Assembly: GCA_032173965.1 (NCBI GenBank)
Contig: JAVUNC010000004.1
Coordinates: 28,157,501 to 28,221,500 of the forward strand
DNA: 64,000 bases
Direction of reading: 5' to 3'
Source of the DNA: Sitta carolinensis
Lineage: Eukaryota > Chordata > Aves > Passeriformes > Sittidae
Notes under the pieces: model-generated
Database searches by the model: none
What the model saw: the letters and a program-made list of their open reading frames with translations, nothing else
Told to the model about the DNA's origin: nothing
Program-made: the position numbers and the translations under genes
Part shown: piece after piece, positions 1 to 10,880 of the stretch
Position numbering within the stretch: the stretch's first letter is position 1
Layout of the letters: the number at the start of each line of letters is the position of its first letter

Positions 1-2602
1 AAATATTTGAATTTTGAATCTTTACATTGCTTTATCTTGGTGACTAGTTCTTATTTGGTCTTTGTTGTTTATCAGTACAATTTCTGAGAAGGCTAAGTAA
101 ACACTAATAGCTTTCAGCAGTGGCATTTTGATGGTACAACCTCAGTGTGAAAGATTACGTTTAATAAACATTTAGTAAATATTCGTTCCTAATTAAAATA
201 AAAAAAAAAAAAGAAAGAAAAAGAAAAAAAGTGTTCTCTGTTCTTTCTGTTATTGAAAATATTATGGTTGAAACTCCAAAGTTGTACTCTTCCTCTGCAT
301 TGGTTTAGAGAAGGATCTAGTTTAGTTCAGATCCACGGACAAGTAGACTCTCCGAGAACACCACTATAGCTCAAATTCAGCCCCACTCTTCTTTCTCCAT
401 CATGCAATATGGCTCTTTAATTCAGTAAACAGCTAACTCTGATGGCTTTCTGTTGCTGTCTTTGAATTCTTCAAACACAAAAATCTATGTGTGTGTATTA
501 CCTAGAATTAGAAAACTGTCCTCTCAATGCTAATGCAAGCAAATGCAATCTGTTTACAGGTACCTTACAGTTTCAGGAGAATTTTGGTCTGCCCTTACAG
601 TAGTGATGTGTCACTTCTTTTTAAGTAAAAACACAAAAATAATTTTATAACACATGTCATGTTATATGTTTATGTCAGATAATAGGTACAGTTTTAATTA
701 CATGTATGCCACTTTCAGGTAATCAAAAAATTCTTCAGTGTTATTTAAAACTAACTTCCACTGGATTAAGATTTTATTTCTTCTGACAAGAATTGCTCTC
801 TTCATGCAGATCCCTGCTCCTGTTTTTGAGCATGAGAGAATTTGTTGATCACATCACCAATCTGGAGATAGAAATATATCCTGCATTTATTCCTTTGCAA
901 ACTGTAGAAGAAAGACAAAAGCAAATTGTTCCTGGAAGCTGTAGTTTTGGGAAACAGAGGTTTTTGGAAAGTTACATATTTATAATGGTGTGTCAGCTGG
1001 CCAGAGGGTCTGTTAGTCATGTTTGTTTTTCTGGTCTGATCCTGCTGTCACACAAAATTACAGAAAAGCTCGTATTGATTGAGAAGGAGTTAACTTGCTG
1101 CTATAACACTGCTGACTAAATGGCTGTGGTTAAATTATCAGGAGTAATTGGAAAGAATGAAGGAGGAAAAAAAAAACAATGGAAAAACATGATCCAATGA
1201 GAGCTCTCCTACAAAGTGCATCTGCCATTTGTAAAAGTTACCATCAATGCCAGAGCTCTCAGAGGTACATTGATTTCCTCGTGAATTTCAATAGTTTCTA
1301 ATCACAAAGAAATTACTCAGCTTGCCTCTGTGACTAACATAAATATGTGGGAATAAGATTAAAGCACTACATACACTGATAAAATTCAGTCAAATTTTTA
1401 AACTGCCCTTGGGCGAGTAAACTAATAAGATATAGTGACCCACTTAAGCAGCTTGTATGAGAAAAAATCCTGCATAAAGTAAGCAAAACCCCCTTTCTTT
1501 GCTGAGATGGTAGTTGTAGTGTGCTAAGCCTGCTTTTTTCAGCAGCACTGTCTTCTTTAAATGTATGGTTTGGCAGTGTGCTGCACAAAAGCTATGGAGT
1601 TAAACCACCTAGTTTACCAGCTGTGAAAATGTTTCACTGAAAGATTTGACTGTATTTGGACAGTTTATATTTAAGTGCTGAACAAATTATATATGTTTTT
1701 TTTAAAAAGTATGAATTGCACCTGTGCCTCAATATACTTCAAAATACAAGACAAAGAGATAAGGAGCTTTCTGTGTTTAGGATAAATGAAATGTACTGTT
1801 AGTGCAAAGACCAAAGACAAATGAATTTTTATGTAAAATCCAATGTTTTTTTTTCCAATGCTTGCTGCTTTGTGGTACAAGGGAAACTATAGCCATGAAA
1901 CTGTTAGGCATATCATTAATACATACTGCAAAAATCCACGATGATCTGGATTTATGGCCAGAAAATGGTTATAGCTGTGAAAATAATCAGTGTTACAGTG
2001 TGATAGTTTGAGATAAAATGGGGAAAAAAAAGTGTCGTATTGGTACAAAGCTGTAGAGGTTTCAATTTGAAACTGGGCAGAAACACAAATTTTTGTTCTA
2101 GTTTAATTTTGTTAATTTTAAAGGTTTTAATTAAGAGTAAAGCAGGCTTAAGCTTAGAAGTAATAAGACTTTATTAACTAACACTAAAAGAAAGAAAAAA
2201 CCCAACAAGAATGAGGACAGAACTTTTAAAATACTTTTTCTTCTTTTCTACAACTTTTTTTCTTTTTAACTAACAATGTAAAGACAACAACATTCAGAAA
2301 TTTTAGTCAGTTTTTCACCTCTACAAATATTCTTTTTTTGGCTCATTTAGAGAAAAAAGTATTCTTTGCTAATGCTATGGAAAGCTTTTTACAAGGAAAG
2401 AATTTTTGTGGCTTTATTTTTCTTACAAACCGCAGGTGCTCGAGATTTGCCTTTGTGAAGTCTTTTTTATCTTTTACAGTTTTTTTTCACAACTGTGTTC
2501 TCGGTTTATATTAGCTTATTGGGATGCATTTTTTAAAGGATGAGTCATTTTAGCATCTTTTCACTAATTTTTGGAACAAAGGTCTTCTCTTTTTATTTCT
2601 AG
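1..2602. other. AT-rich unique sequence, no gene seen
   Basis: No recognisable exon, repeat family or RNA gene was found. Short open frames on both strands are isolated, have no recognisable domain and are of the length expected by chance. An A-rich tract with a few G interruptions lies at about 198-229. The last bases (about 2583-2602) form a strong pyrimidine-rich tract ending in AG, which is discussed with the open frame that follows. Confidence 0.6.
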
Positions 2603-2821
2603 GAGCCAAGGTTTCTCATCAAACTTTTAACACTGGTGCCTCTGTTCATAATTGTGGCTAGAATGCTATTACTTCTTAAAGCATTCTATGAAATTACTGG
2701 TGAAAATTTAAAGTCTGATACATTAAGTGTATTTCACCATAACTTCACAAAAGAATTTTACAGCCTAAGCTTAAGTAAGCGTAAGACAAAGTTTTTAAAA
2801 TTTCTTCAATCTAAAATTTAA
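2603..2821 (+). other. Open frame after a strong splice-acceptor-like site (possible terminal exon, doubtful)
   Basis: A T/C-rich tract ending in TTTCTAG sits immediately upstream. One frame then stays open for 72 codons to a TAA at 2819-2821 despite the high AT content. The translation starts EPRFLIKLLTLVPLF and has a hydrophobic first third and a lysine-rich end. It matches no family I recognise. There is no in-frame ATG at the start, so only an exon, not a complete gene, would make sense. A chance open frame is the simplest explanation. Confidence 0.12.
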
Positions 2822-2928
2822 CTCTTTTTTTACTGATTTTAATTTTATGTAGTTGTTTTTACAGTTTTTTTTTTTTTTAGCCTGAGAGAGAATTAGTATT
2901 CTTTTAGTACAAGTTTTGTAACGCAGAG

Positions 2929-2954
2929 AAAAAAAAAAAAAAAAAAAAAAAAAA
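2929..2954. repeat. A homopolymer, 26 bases
   Basis: Uninterrupted run of A directly before the GC-rich, minisatellite-bearing block. A T-rich tract lies about 60 bases upstream (2865-2878). It could be a retroelement tail, but no recognisable element precedes it. Confidence 0.9.
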
Positions 2955-3136
2955 GTCAATTTCATCTAAGTCTTGTATCAGAAAACAAGCTTTGCGTCTT
3001 TTTGTTGGTTACGTGCTCTTTTTGCCGACTCCATGTGAGCTGTGCCAGCTGCTCTCAGTCTGGAACGGGGATCAGGGTGTTCTTGGCTTCGGGGCCGCCT
3101 TTAGCACGAACCACGGGGGGGCCACTGGTGCTGGTG

Positions 3137-3613
3137 CCCATGCTCAGCTCCTTTGGTGCCCATCCAGGTGCTGTCCCCATGCTCAGCTCCTTTGGTGCCC
3201 ATCCAGGTGCTGTCCCCATGCTCAGCTCCTTTGGTGCCCATCCAGGTACTGTCCCCATGCTCAGCTCCTTTGGTGCCCATCCAGGTGCTGTCCCCATGCT
3301 CAGCTCCTTTGGTGCCCATCCAGGTGCTGTCCCCATGCTCAGCTCCTTTGGTGCCCATCCAGGTACTGTCCCCATGCTCAGCTCCTTTGGTGCCCATCCA
3401 GGTGCTGTCCCCATGCTCAGCTCCTTTGGTGCCCATCCAGGTGCTATCCCATGCTCAGCTCCTTGGTGCCCATCCAGGTGCTGTCCCATGCTCAGCTCCT
3501 TTGGTGCCCATCCAGGTGCTGTCCCCATGCTCAGCTCCTTTGGTGCCCATCCAGGTGCTGTCCCCATGCTCAGCTCCTTTGGTGCCCATCCAGGTGCTGT
3601 CCCCATGCTCAGC
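3137..3613. repeat. 39-bp minisatellite, about 12 copies
   Basis: Tandem units of 39 bp, each containing ATGCTCAGCTCCTTTGGTGC followed by CCATCCAGGTGCTGTCC. Eight units in a row are full length, then one shortened unit lacks a few bases (about 3443-3487), then three more full units and a partial one. Units 3 and 6 carry GGTACT where the others have GGTGCT, which suggests duplication in blocks of three. Because 39 is a multiple of three and the unit has no stop codon in several frames, long open frames run through it on both strands. These are not genes. Confidence 0.95.
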
Positions 3614-4008
3614 CGCTCCCGATGCCGACACAGCCTCAGGCCAGCGTGGTTTGTTGTTCGACTGGCACAAAAGCTCCGCAGGCTCTGCCGGCTCCTTTGC
3701 CCCTCCCGGCCGGCCCGGTGGGTTCCTCGGGGAGGGCTCGGCAGCCGCTCCCGCCCCTCCAGGAGCGGAGAATCCCGGCCGGGCCGAGCGGGCCCAGCCC
3801 GGTTCCGCCCCCGGCCGCCGCCGCCTCGCACAGCCCGGGCAGGGCCGGGAGAGGGCAGAGGGGTGTGCTGGGACAGCCGGGAGCAAAGAGACCTGCCCGG
3901 GCTGCGTTCAAAGGGAATGAGAATGAGAAAATGCTTTCCCTTTGGTCCAATAAAATGCCAGTCTCAAACCTAGCCAGCTCACTTCCCTGGGCTGGTCAAA
4001 CCAGGACA
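3614..4008 (+). other. CpG-rich block with an LTR-like 3' end
   Basis: From 3614 to about 3915 the sequence is very rich in G+C with many CpG dinucleotides, in sharp contrast to the surrounding DNA. It then drops to ordinary composition and holds an AATAAA at about 3950 and an ending CAAACCAGGACA at 3997-4008. That ending resembles the 3' terminus of avian ERVL-type LTRs. A matching TGTC start and target duplication were not found upstream, so the element, if real, is truncated or altered by the minisatellite. The alternative is a CpG-island promoter of an unseen transcript. Confidence 0.35.
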
Positions 4009-7000
4009 AAAGCCCCAAAACATGACTCTCAGGTTAAGTAAACCATACTTTTCCCCTTCTATTGCCAAAGCTTATAGGAAGATTTGGATTAACTGCAAAA
4101 GTAATTTTTTTCTGAATGCCAATGCACTTAAATGCTGTAGCACAGGTCTACAAACAGATGTTAAATCCGTTTAAGGGTATGCAGCAAATGAGATTGCTGA
4201 AGGCCTGAATTTTGCATTGATTTCATAGAGATGACAGGTAGAAGCCCAAGGAGCACAGGCCAGCCAGTCAGGAGTTGCAGTACCTATTAGTAAGACCTCA
4301 GTGTTCACAGTGGACAAATGAGTGACAGTGGAGTCACAGAGAAGCACTGTGGGTTGTATGTGTAGGGCAGGTCAAATGGTGAATTTAAGAGGGTGGTAGT
4401 TATCTGGGATCTTGCCCTTTTGAGGAGCATTTGAAAAAGGAAGAGTGGACATCTCCATAAGTGATTTAGGTGCCTAAAGTAAGCACTGTAGTATCTCAGC
4501 TTTCCAGTAAGAAAGAATCTTTCCTCTATTAATACAGTAAAAATTATCTGGAAAAAAATGTCCACAAAGGCCTTCTAAATGCAGCAGTGCTTTCCAGATG
4601 CTAAATTACAAGCTGAGATTAAGCACAAGGAGTTTAAAGGCATGTGAAATACATGCAACTTCTTTAAAGTTCATAAGAATAATAACACATGAGATAAGCT
4701 GATAATGTTTATAGAACACACATAACCTCTAAAAAATTATATCTTGTCCTGCACTACACGATTTGGCAGCACCTCCTTTAAACAATGTTTTAAGGGTTAT
4801 ATTCTTTACTTGGCACATATAGAATGAAGCACAAAAATTCCATTAACAATAATAGAAGCTGTGTGTCTAATTTCTCATTAACAGTTCTGGTTAGTGTACA
4901 CTCTTTAGTGCTAACGCATGGGTTTAGTGTAGCTTCCTCTTTCTTTAATTACAAAATGCTCTCCAAACCTATAAAACCTTTACACTTATGTACTTTTAAA
5001 AATAATTCACCCATAGACTGTGTAATTTAGATTTTTTTTCTTTGACTGGTATTAAATTATAGCTTTAGGTACTGCACACGGATAACGTAAAGACTGATTG
5101 AGAAGGTGGCTGTGTACCAAAGCTTTGGTTACCTTTCTTGAACCTTAAGCACAAATTAATTTGATATAATTTGTTTTCTTCTAAATTTTCTCTGAACGTA
5201 TTTTTTTATCATTTAAAATTCTGTTTCAAATTACAATTACACAAAGACTAACATCTTTGAAGTGCAATTGTAAACCTCAGTGTGTAGAGAGGTGTACATG
5301 TGTGATATCTCTATCCCCTTGCCTTCAGCTATGTGTTTGAAAAATAACTTATCCCATTTCGAAGAGGAAGGAGTACTTGCAGATCTAATACAGTCTCACT
5401 TAGTCACCTATTATTTATGAGACTGCTTTAGGCAAGTGTTTTCAGACATGCCTACCTAGAGCTAGTCATATTTTTTGTATGTAGGCAATTTGACAGCAAA
5501 CCTTGCTTAGGTAGGTGACTGCAGTCTTCATTACATGTGTTGCATTAGATGCAGGGGATATAATAATAGTTTTGTCAAAAAGCTTCACACATGGACCTTA
5601 GACTTCTGTGTTCCATAGGGCCATTTATATGTTTAAATATGCCTGAAAACTTCACTCCTCTTGTTAAATGAATTCCACAGATTATTACAAGCATTTGAAA
5701 TTGTAACTCCCATTTCATAATACTGACCTACTGTTTTACAGCTTACACTTTTTAATATAGACGTCTGAAATAGTGATGATTATGAAATGGACAACATCCA
5801 ACTAAAAGTTAACCAGTCAATAAAAATATAAATGATGGTACTGAGCTTTCCTAGGAGAAGGGTTATATAACACTGAATGCCTTATTTTTATAACATCCAC
5901 CAATGTCTTTTCAGATAAAAGGCTGAGAAAGGAGTTAATGTGTCAAAAGACTATGTTTTGCAGCCCATAAAGCAACAATGCACCTCTTCATGGGTCAGCC
6001 TTAGCCTATATTGTAGATAAAATTGCGCTGACCTTTTATCTGTATTGACAAAGATTTCATTCAACAGGACCGATTTCTAACTTTTATACTTGAAAAAGTT
6101 GTATACTTCGAGGTTGTATACCTTGGCAATCAGACCTTTTCATCCCAGACAAAATACACAGGCAACTGGGGGAAAGATGTTAGAAGCTCCCTTTGAAGAT
6201 CAACAAAGAAAGGCACTTTAGAGACTACTGACAGGCTTCTAAGATTTTTATACTGCTGTGGTTTTATTCCAATTGTTTTTCTCAACACGTCTTTTTTTCC
6301 TTTTTCAAAAAATGGGCATAAATATAATAGGTTTATCGAGGTTTGTGTACAATTTTGAAGTTGATCTGATTATCTTTTTAGGGTCTGTATTGAAATGAAT
6401 AAACATTAGTGTTTCTTATTCCTTAGATTTATTCCTCAGGTTTTCAAATATTCTAAATGTATCAAAAGCATAATTAAATTGTGAACCAGAGAACAGCCAG
6501 ATACTATCATCCATCAACTTGTCAGTGGATACCAAGCAGAAGCATAATCTATTTTATGTGCTGCTAGCTTGTCTCTTGTCAGTCCAGTGCCTACATGCCC
6601 TATATTAATGAGTCAGATAAAGCCCTTGCTTTTATGATACCACATAACCCTTTCTATGTACTTTAAAAATGTGTTTTAATAGTGTGTGGATTGTTCAGCT
6701 TCCAGTGTTTAGTAGTGTCATCATATGTACTTGATTAATACCCAGGAAGCTCTATTTCTATTTCTGCCTTCATCTCTTATTCACATGGGTATTTTAGATA
6801 TAGAACCGAACTACTGAATATTTCACCTTCCCATGTTCAAAAAATGAAAATAATTTTGGAAAACATTTGTTACAGTAATTTAGTGTCTATGGATTGGATC
6901 TGTCATAGAAGTGCTAGATATTAAGCAGAGTTTCACCTCATGAAAATGAGACTGAGGTAAGTTCTTACTAAGAATATAGTTTTAAGTAAAGTGCTGAAGT

Positions 7001-8027
7001 GTAGACTTCTGAAATGTAGAAACATTTTTGGTCACTTGGGTGGAGTTTTTCCCTTAATCTTTCCTATCTCAGTCAAACAATAATTGCTACTGAGTTGATG
7101 AAAGTTGGGCAGTAAAATCCAAGCTGTTTCCTGATTCCCTTGTTTGAAATGTTGACAAATTCATTTGGTAAAAAAGATTTTTTTTGTTATATTAGTATTA
7201 ATTATCTCAAATGACTGTCTTAATTCTGAAATTTGCTGGGCTTAAACCATTTAACACTTATATCCATAGTTACTGGTTGATGAAGAATACTCTGGGATGA
7301 AACTTAACTTGATATATGCAATGGCAAATTGTGATAAAAAACATTTTATTAAGCTAGGACTTTAAAAAAGTCAGATCCTCAGCATAAGAATATTATGTAA
7401 ATCAGGTCAATTTTTTCCAAGCAGTGAAAACTAATGTCATAAAATACATATTTTAGCATAAATTATTTAGTGAAAAGTTCAGTTCTTTTATAGTAGTGTG
7501 CCTGAAGCATTTGAATATGGGCATTTTGTCTGGTCATCATTAACACATGCCATAGGAGATTTCACTTCGTTACAGAGATTATTTTCAAGACTTTTGTCAT
7601 TCAACGTGGGTTTTTTTAGTAACACAACTTTTCTTCCATTATTCTCTGTCAATATTCATGTATTTTCTTGCAACTTATATTAAACAAGTGTATTGGTAAT
7701 TACATTTTAAAGCGGTTTTAAGTTGTTTAGAAATTTTAAAGTCTGTTGTAAAAGCACTCTAAAAATGACATTTTTTATTTTCTCTACATAAGTAGAGAAA
7801 ACTTACAAAACTAAGTTTTGAAATTCTAAACTGCATGCATACTTGTATCTTGGAAGTTATTTTTAGTTACAGCTGAAGAATTCAATTGACAATTTTAGCC
7901 TAACAGCAAACTAAAAATAGAGCTTTGGGGAGAAAAAATCCTTAAATTCTTAAAGGTTTTGTACATAAGAAAAAAATATTCTCCCAAACCAAAAACAATT
8001 AACAAATTGACATCATGTATGCATAAT
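4009..8027. other. AT-rich unique sequence, no gene seen
   Basis: No exon with convincing splice sites, no recognised repeat family and no RNA gene was found. One stretch (about 5925-6070) has the even composition and homeobox/nuclear-receptor-like words typical of conserved non-coding DNA. A small hairpin lies at 7778-7801. A good donor-like site (GAG/GTAAGT) at about 6957 has no open exon before it. Confidence 0.6.
7778..7801. repeat. Short perfect hairpin (10-bp stem)
   Basis: TTTTCTCTAC at 7778-7787 is the exact reverse complement of GTAGAGAAAA at 7792-7801, with a 4-base loop. It is short and AT-rich, so it may have no function. Confidence 0.8.
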
Positions 8028-8673
8028 ATGAGGGCTGGAACAGACCATACAAAGTCATCTAGTCAACTTTTGTACTCCAGGCTAGAGTCTGCTATGACAG
8101 TTATTCTTCACAGGCATTTCCTGAACTTGTCGTTTATGACAACACCATCACCACCACAATCCTTTTTTAAGTGTTCATGAGCAATATATTCCAATGCTAC
8201 ACAATTCTTGTCATCAGCAAAGTTTTACTAGTTTTTGTTTTAATCCTTTTTTAATCCACTCAGTTTCTTATTATTGTAGTTGTTCCTTCTTTTATCAGCT
8301 ATGGACATAGAAAAAATATTTCCTTATTTTGGCAATAATTTTTTATGTCCTTGAGCATTACTATCCTATCTCCCTTATTCTTCAGCTGAGCAAATTCAGT
8401 TGTTTCAGTCTTGGTTAGCAGAAAAGACATTTGGTCTGATCATTCTTCTTATCATCATTATCTTCTGATCATCTTCTTATCATCCTTTAGCTGGTACATG
8501 TCTCTTTCTTGAATTGCAGTGCCTAAAACTGTCCTGCATTTGAGGTCTTAACACTCTCGAGACTATCAACAAGATAAATTCTTGTGGTGTGCAAGATGCA
8601 TTCCTGTCTAACCAACCCAGTATGGTGTATGCACTCTTCACAGAAGTGTGATATTTTTTACCCAGCAGAAGAC
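8028..8673 (-). mobile_element. Old CR1-like LINE fragment, 5' part in window coordinates (3' end of element)
   Basis: The left end (GGCTGGAACAGACC followed by TCATCTAGTC) resembles the reverse complement of a CR1 3' end. The segment 8490-8660 (TGCAGTGCCTAAAACTGTCC, then a GGTGTATGCACTCTTCACA-like stretch) resembles the 3' region of older CR1 subfamilies. Divergence is high. The copy is cut at 8673 by insertion of a solo LTR and may resume after 9985. A small internal duplication of about 26 bp (ATCATTCTTCTTATCATC-like) lies at 8437-8485. Confidence 0.6.
8669..8673. repeat. Target site duplication AAGAC (left)
   Basis: Exact 5-bp match to 9981-9985, directly outside the TGTC/GACA ends of the solo LTR. 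Five bases is the size usual for ERVL-class integrations. Confidence 0.92.
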
Positions 8674-9980
8674 TGTCAAAGGTTTGATGTTGGCACAAGG
8701 CCAGTGCCCCTATAACGATATACTGTCCCTGGTATCTGTTGTGAGATGTGACCAAAAACAGAGCAAAACAGTTTCTAATTTAGAAAGCAAGAGAAAAAAC
8801 TTTATTACTAATAATAGGTAAAGAAGACACATACAGAAGAACATGGAAACTTTTTAAAAAAACACTCTTCCTCCCCCCCCCCCCACCAGTTCTCAACCTA
8901 ACAAAACAAACTGAAAATTCCCCATCACGTTACTACCTTTTAGATAATTAATCTTCAGTCTATTACCACCCTTCCGATAATCAGTACTCAGTTCGTTGAG
9001 GAGAGATAGGAGTCCTTCTTGCACCACATCGTGGCCTCTTCTTCCATGTCCAGTGCTCTCACCACTGTGCATGGACCAGAGCTGTTTCTAGGGTTTCTCT
9101 TTTTAAAAATGCTTTGGTTAGTTCCAAGAAACGACAGCTTCTCAATTTTGGGACACTTCTCATCTCTGTTCACACTACTGTCCACTCTTGGCTCCAAGCC
9201 AATGTCTCTCCCCAGATACAGCTTCTATGTTATAGGAAAAAAAAATGAGTCTGTCCATGGCTATACAAAAGAGTCCAGCCAAAGGTCACTCCATCATTTC
9301 CTCCCACCTAGGATTCTTTTCAGCGTTCTCTGACAATCTTCTACTTACACAAACTTTCATAATCTTTGCTTAGTTCTTTCTATCTTTCTTCTTCAAATTC
9401 AGGAGGATTAGCATTTATAAAGTTTCCATCATTTACGAAAAGGGTTAAAATCTTGGGCTTTGTTTCCCCAGAACTCTCACGGTATCTTTGCTGCTGGGCA
9501 CTCTTCTCACGCCACCCCCCCATACTCCTTCGGCCGTGCTGTCTAGTTGTTGATATCAATTTCAAGGTGACGGAGATCACAGACACGGTTTCTCAGTCTC
9601 TCTCTCCGGGGGGGGAAGGGGGGGGGGGGAGGGAAAAGAAGGCTGTCTGACGCCTTCAAGGTTCTTGTACTCTCTCCACCCTTCCATCCTGCAAGATTTT
9701 TCCTCTCCCCCTCTGTGCCCGAGGTTCCAGCCTACCTCGCCCAGGCCGCATGGCTTCCCCTCCCCGCCCAGCCAGCCGCTGGGCAGGGGAGATCCCTCCA
9801 TCCTCAGGGACCGGAACCAAGAGAGAGCTTTCCGGGGAGCCCTCTGCTTTGAACCCCTTGTGTTCTCAGAGGCGGATCCTTGTCCTCAGTGGCCACACCA
9901 GGTGCCAGTCTTTAAACCTGAGCACTCATTGGTTTGACCACTGAAGTTCAGAAAAAACTCATTTTTTCCAAACTACGACA
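8674..9980 (-). mobile_element. Solo LTR of an ERVL-like endogenous retrovirus, copy 1 (1307 bp)
   Basis: Read on the minus strand, the element starts TGTCGTAGTTTGG (ending at 9980 in window coordinates) and ends CAAAGG-like to GACA at 8674. It is flanked by perfect AAGAC duplications. A second copy, about 95% identical by eye, lies at 48952-50231 in the opposite orientation. On the element's strand there is a GC-rich segment with C/G runs, a TATAAAT at 9413-9419, and an AATAAA polyadenylation signal near 8801-8806, about 130 bases before the 3' end. Copy 1 has about 26 bases near 9650-9675 that copy 2 lacks. No internal retroviral genes are present. Open frames inside are not shared intact between the copies. 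Confidence 0.9.
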
Positions 9981-9985
9981 AAGAC
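9981..9985. repeat. Target site duplication AAGAC (right)
   Basis: Exact match to 8669-8673 on the other side of the LTR. Confidence 0.92.
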
Positions 9986-10190
9986 CTACTTAGCAATTTC
10001 TTTTACTGTGTCTTGTGGTCACATAGTTGATTTTTTTCCCTGTAGATCATCTTGCATTTCTTTTTTTTGAATGAATTCCTCTCCTTTTAAAAAATCCTCC
10101 AACTTTCAATATACTCTTGAGGTCTAATCCTTTCTTCTGGTGTATCTGAAATATCTGTGCACCTGGTTTCCATCTGCTGTCTTAATAAGA
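9986..10190 (-). mobile_element. Possible continuation of the CR1-like fragment beyond the LTR
   Basis: The sequence after the LTR contains TTGTGGTCACATAGTTG and TGTAGATCATCTTGC, which resemble the reverse complement of CR1 just upstream of the region seen at 8028-8673. The match is weak and the right boundary is uncertain. If correct, the LTR landed inside a CR1 copy. Confidence 0.3.
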
Positions 10191-10670
10191 AGAACTTTCA
10201 ATTTCCAATCATAAATGTAATTAATGAAAATATTTTAAAAAGTGGACTTAAATGGACACCAAAGCATGTCAGCAAGCCTATATCCTTCCATATCCACAGC
10301 AGACCACTGATACTTAGTGAATATGGTTATCTTGTCAGCTTTATATCCACCCATACAGCTACCTTATTTTTGTCTCTTTCCTATTAAACTTTCATTTATT
10401 AATATTATATATATATTCTATATACACGTTTTTCTTTTTTTTTTTTTTTTTTTTTTTTTAATGAATATCTGTTATTTCATTAATTATTCTGCATTTGCAT
10501 GCCATCATCTAAAGCATTGGATTAATCGCTGCAAAATCTCTGATTATGTCCTACTCTTTCTCATTTCTGGGTCCATTTCCTACTTCATGTACCTTTTACT
10601 TTAAAGACTGAGGGGACAATAGAGCATGTTAGAAGGGCAATATGGAACTGGAGAGTCACTGTCACAGAAA
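10191..10670. other. AT-rich sequence with a TA-rich stretch and a T run
   Basis: Contains alternating TA at about 10405-10424 and a T homopolymer of about 25 bases at 10435-10459. No gene was seen. Confidence 0.7.
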
Positions 10671-10880
10671 AGCTGTTTGGAAGAGGCCTCTGAAGATCAC
10701 CTCATGTATCTGCTCTGAGCAGGAGCGTCCCTGCTCATGAGTTTCAGCTTTGTCTACCCAAGTCTTGGAAACCACCAAAGTTCCACAGCCTTTCTGGGCT
10801 GTCTGCTCCACATATTTCTGTGTAAATGCACCTTTATGGGTCTGTGTGTTACCTCCTAGTGTCCAACCTGAGACTCATAG
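10671..10880 (-). mobile_element. CR1-like LINE fragment, 3' end
   Basis: AGAGGCCTCTGAAGATCACC followed by a CTGCTC motif, then CCACAGCCTTTCTGGGC, parallels the reverse complement of the CR1 3' region (gaccTCTGaAGATCAtc ... CCACAaCCTcTCTGGGC). No ORF2 portion was recognised. The fragment is 5' truncated and diverged, as is normal for CR1. Confidence 0.7.

Noticed and set aside
2992..4041. Open frames of 349, 323, 258 and 255 codons on both strands, including a repeated MLSSFGAHPGAVP
   Set aside because: They all run through the 39-bp minisatellite, whose unit is divisible by three and stop-free in several frames. Competing frames on both strands are equally open and a frameshift lies in the shortened unit.
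6880..6970. Possible exon ending at GAG/GTAAGT near 6957
   Set aside because: All three frames contain stops before the donor, and the upstream acceptor is weak.
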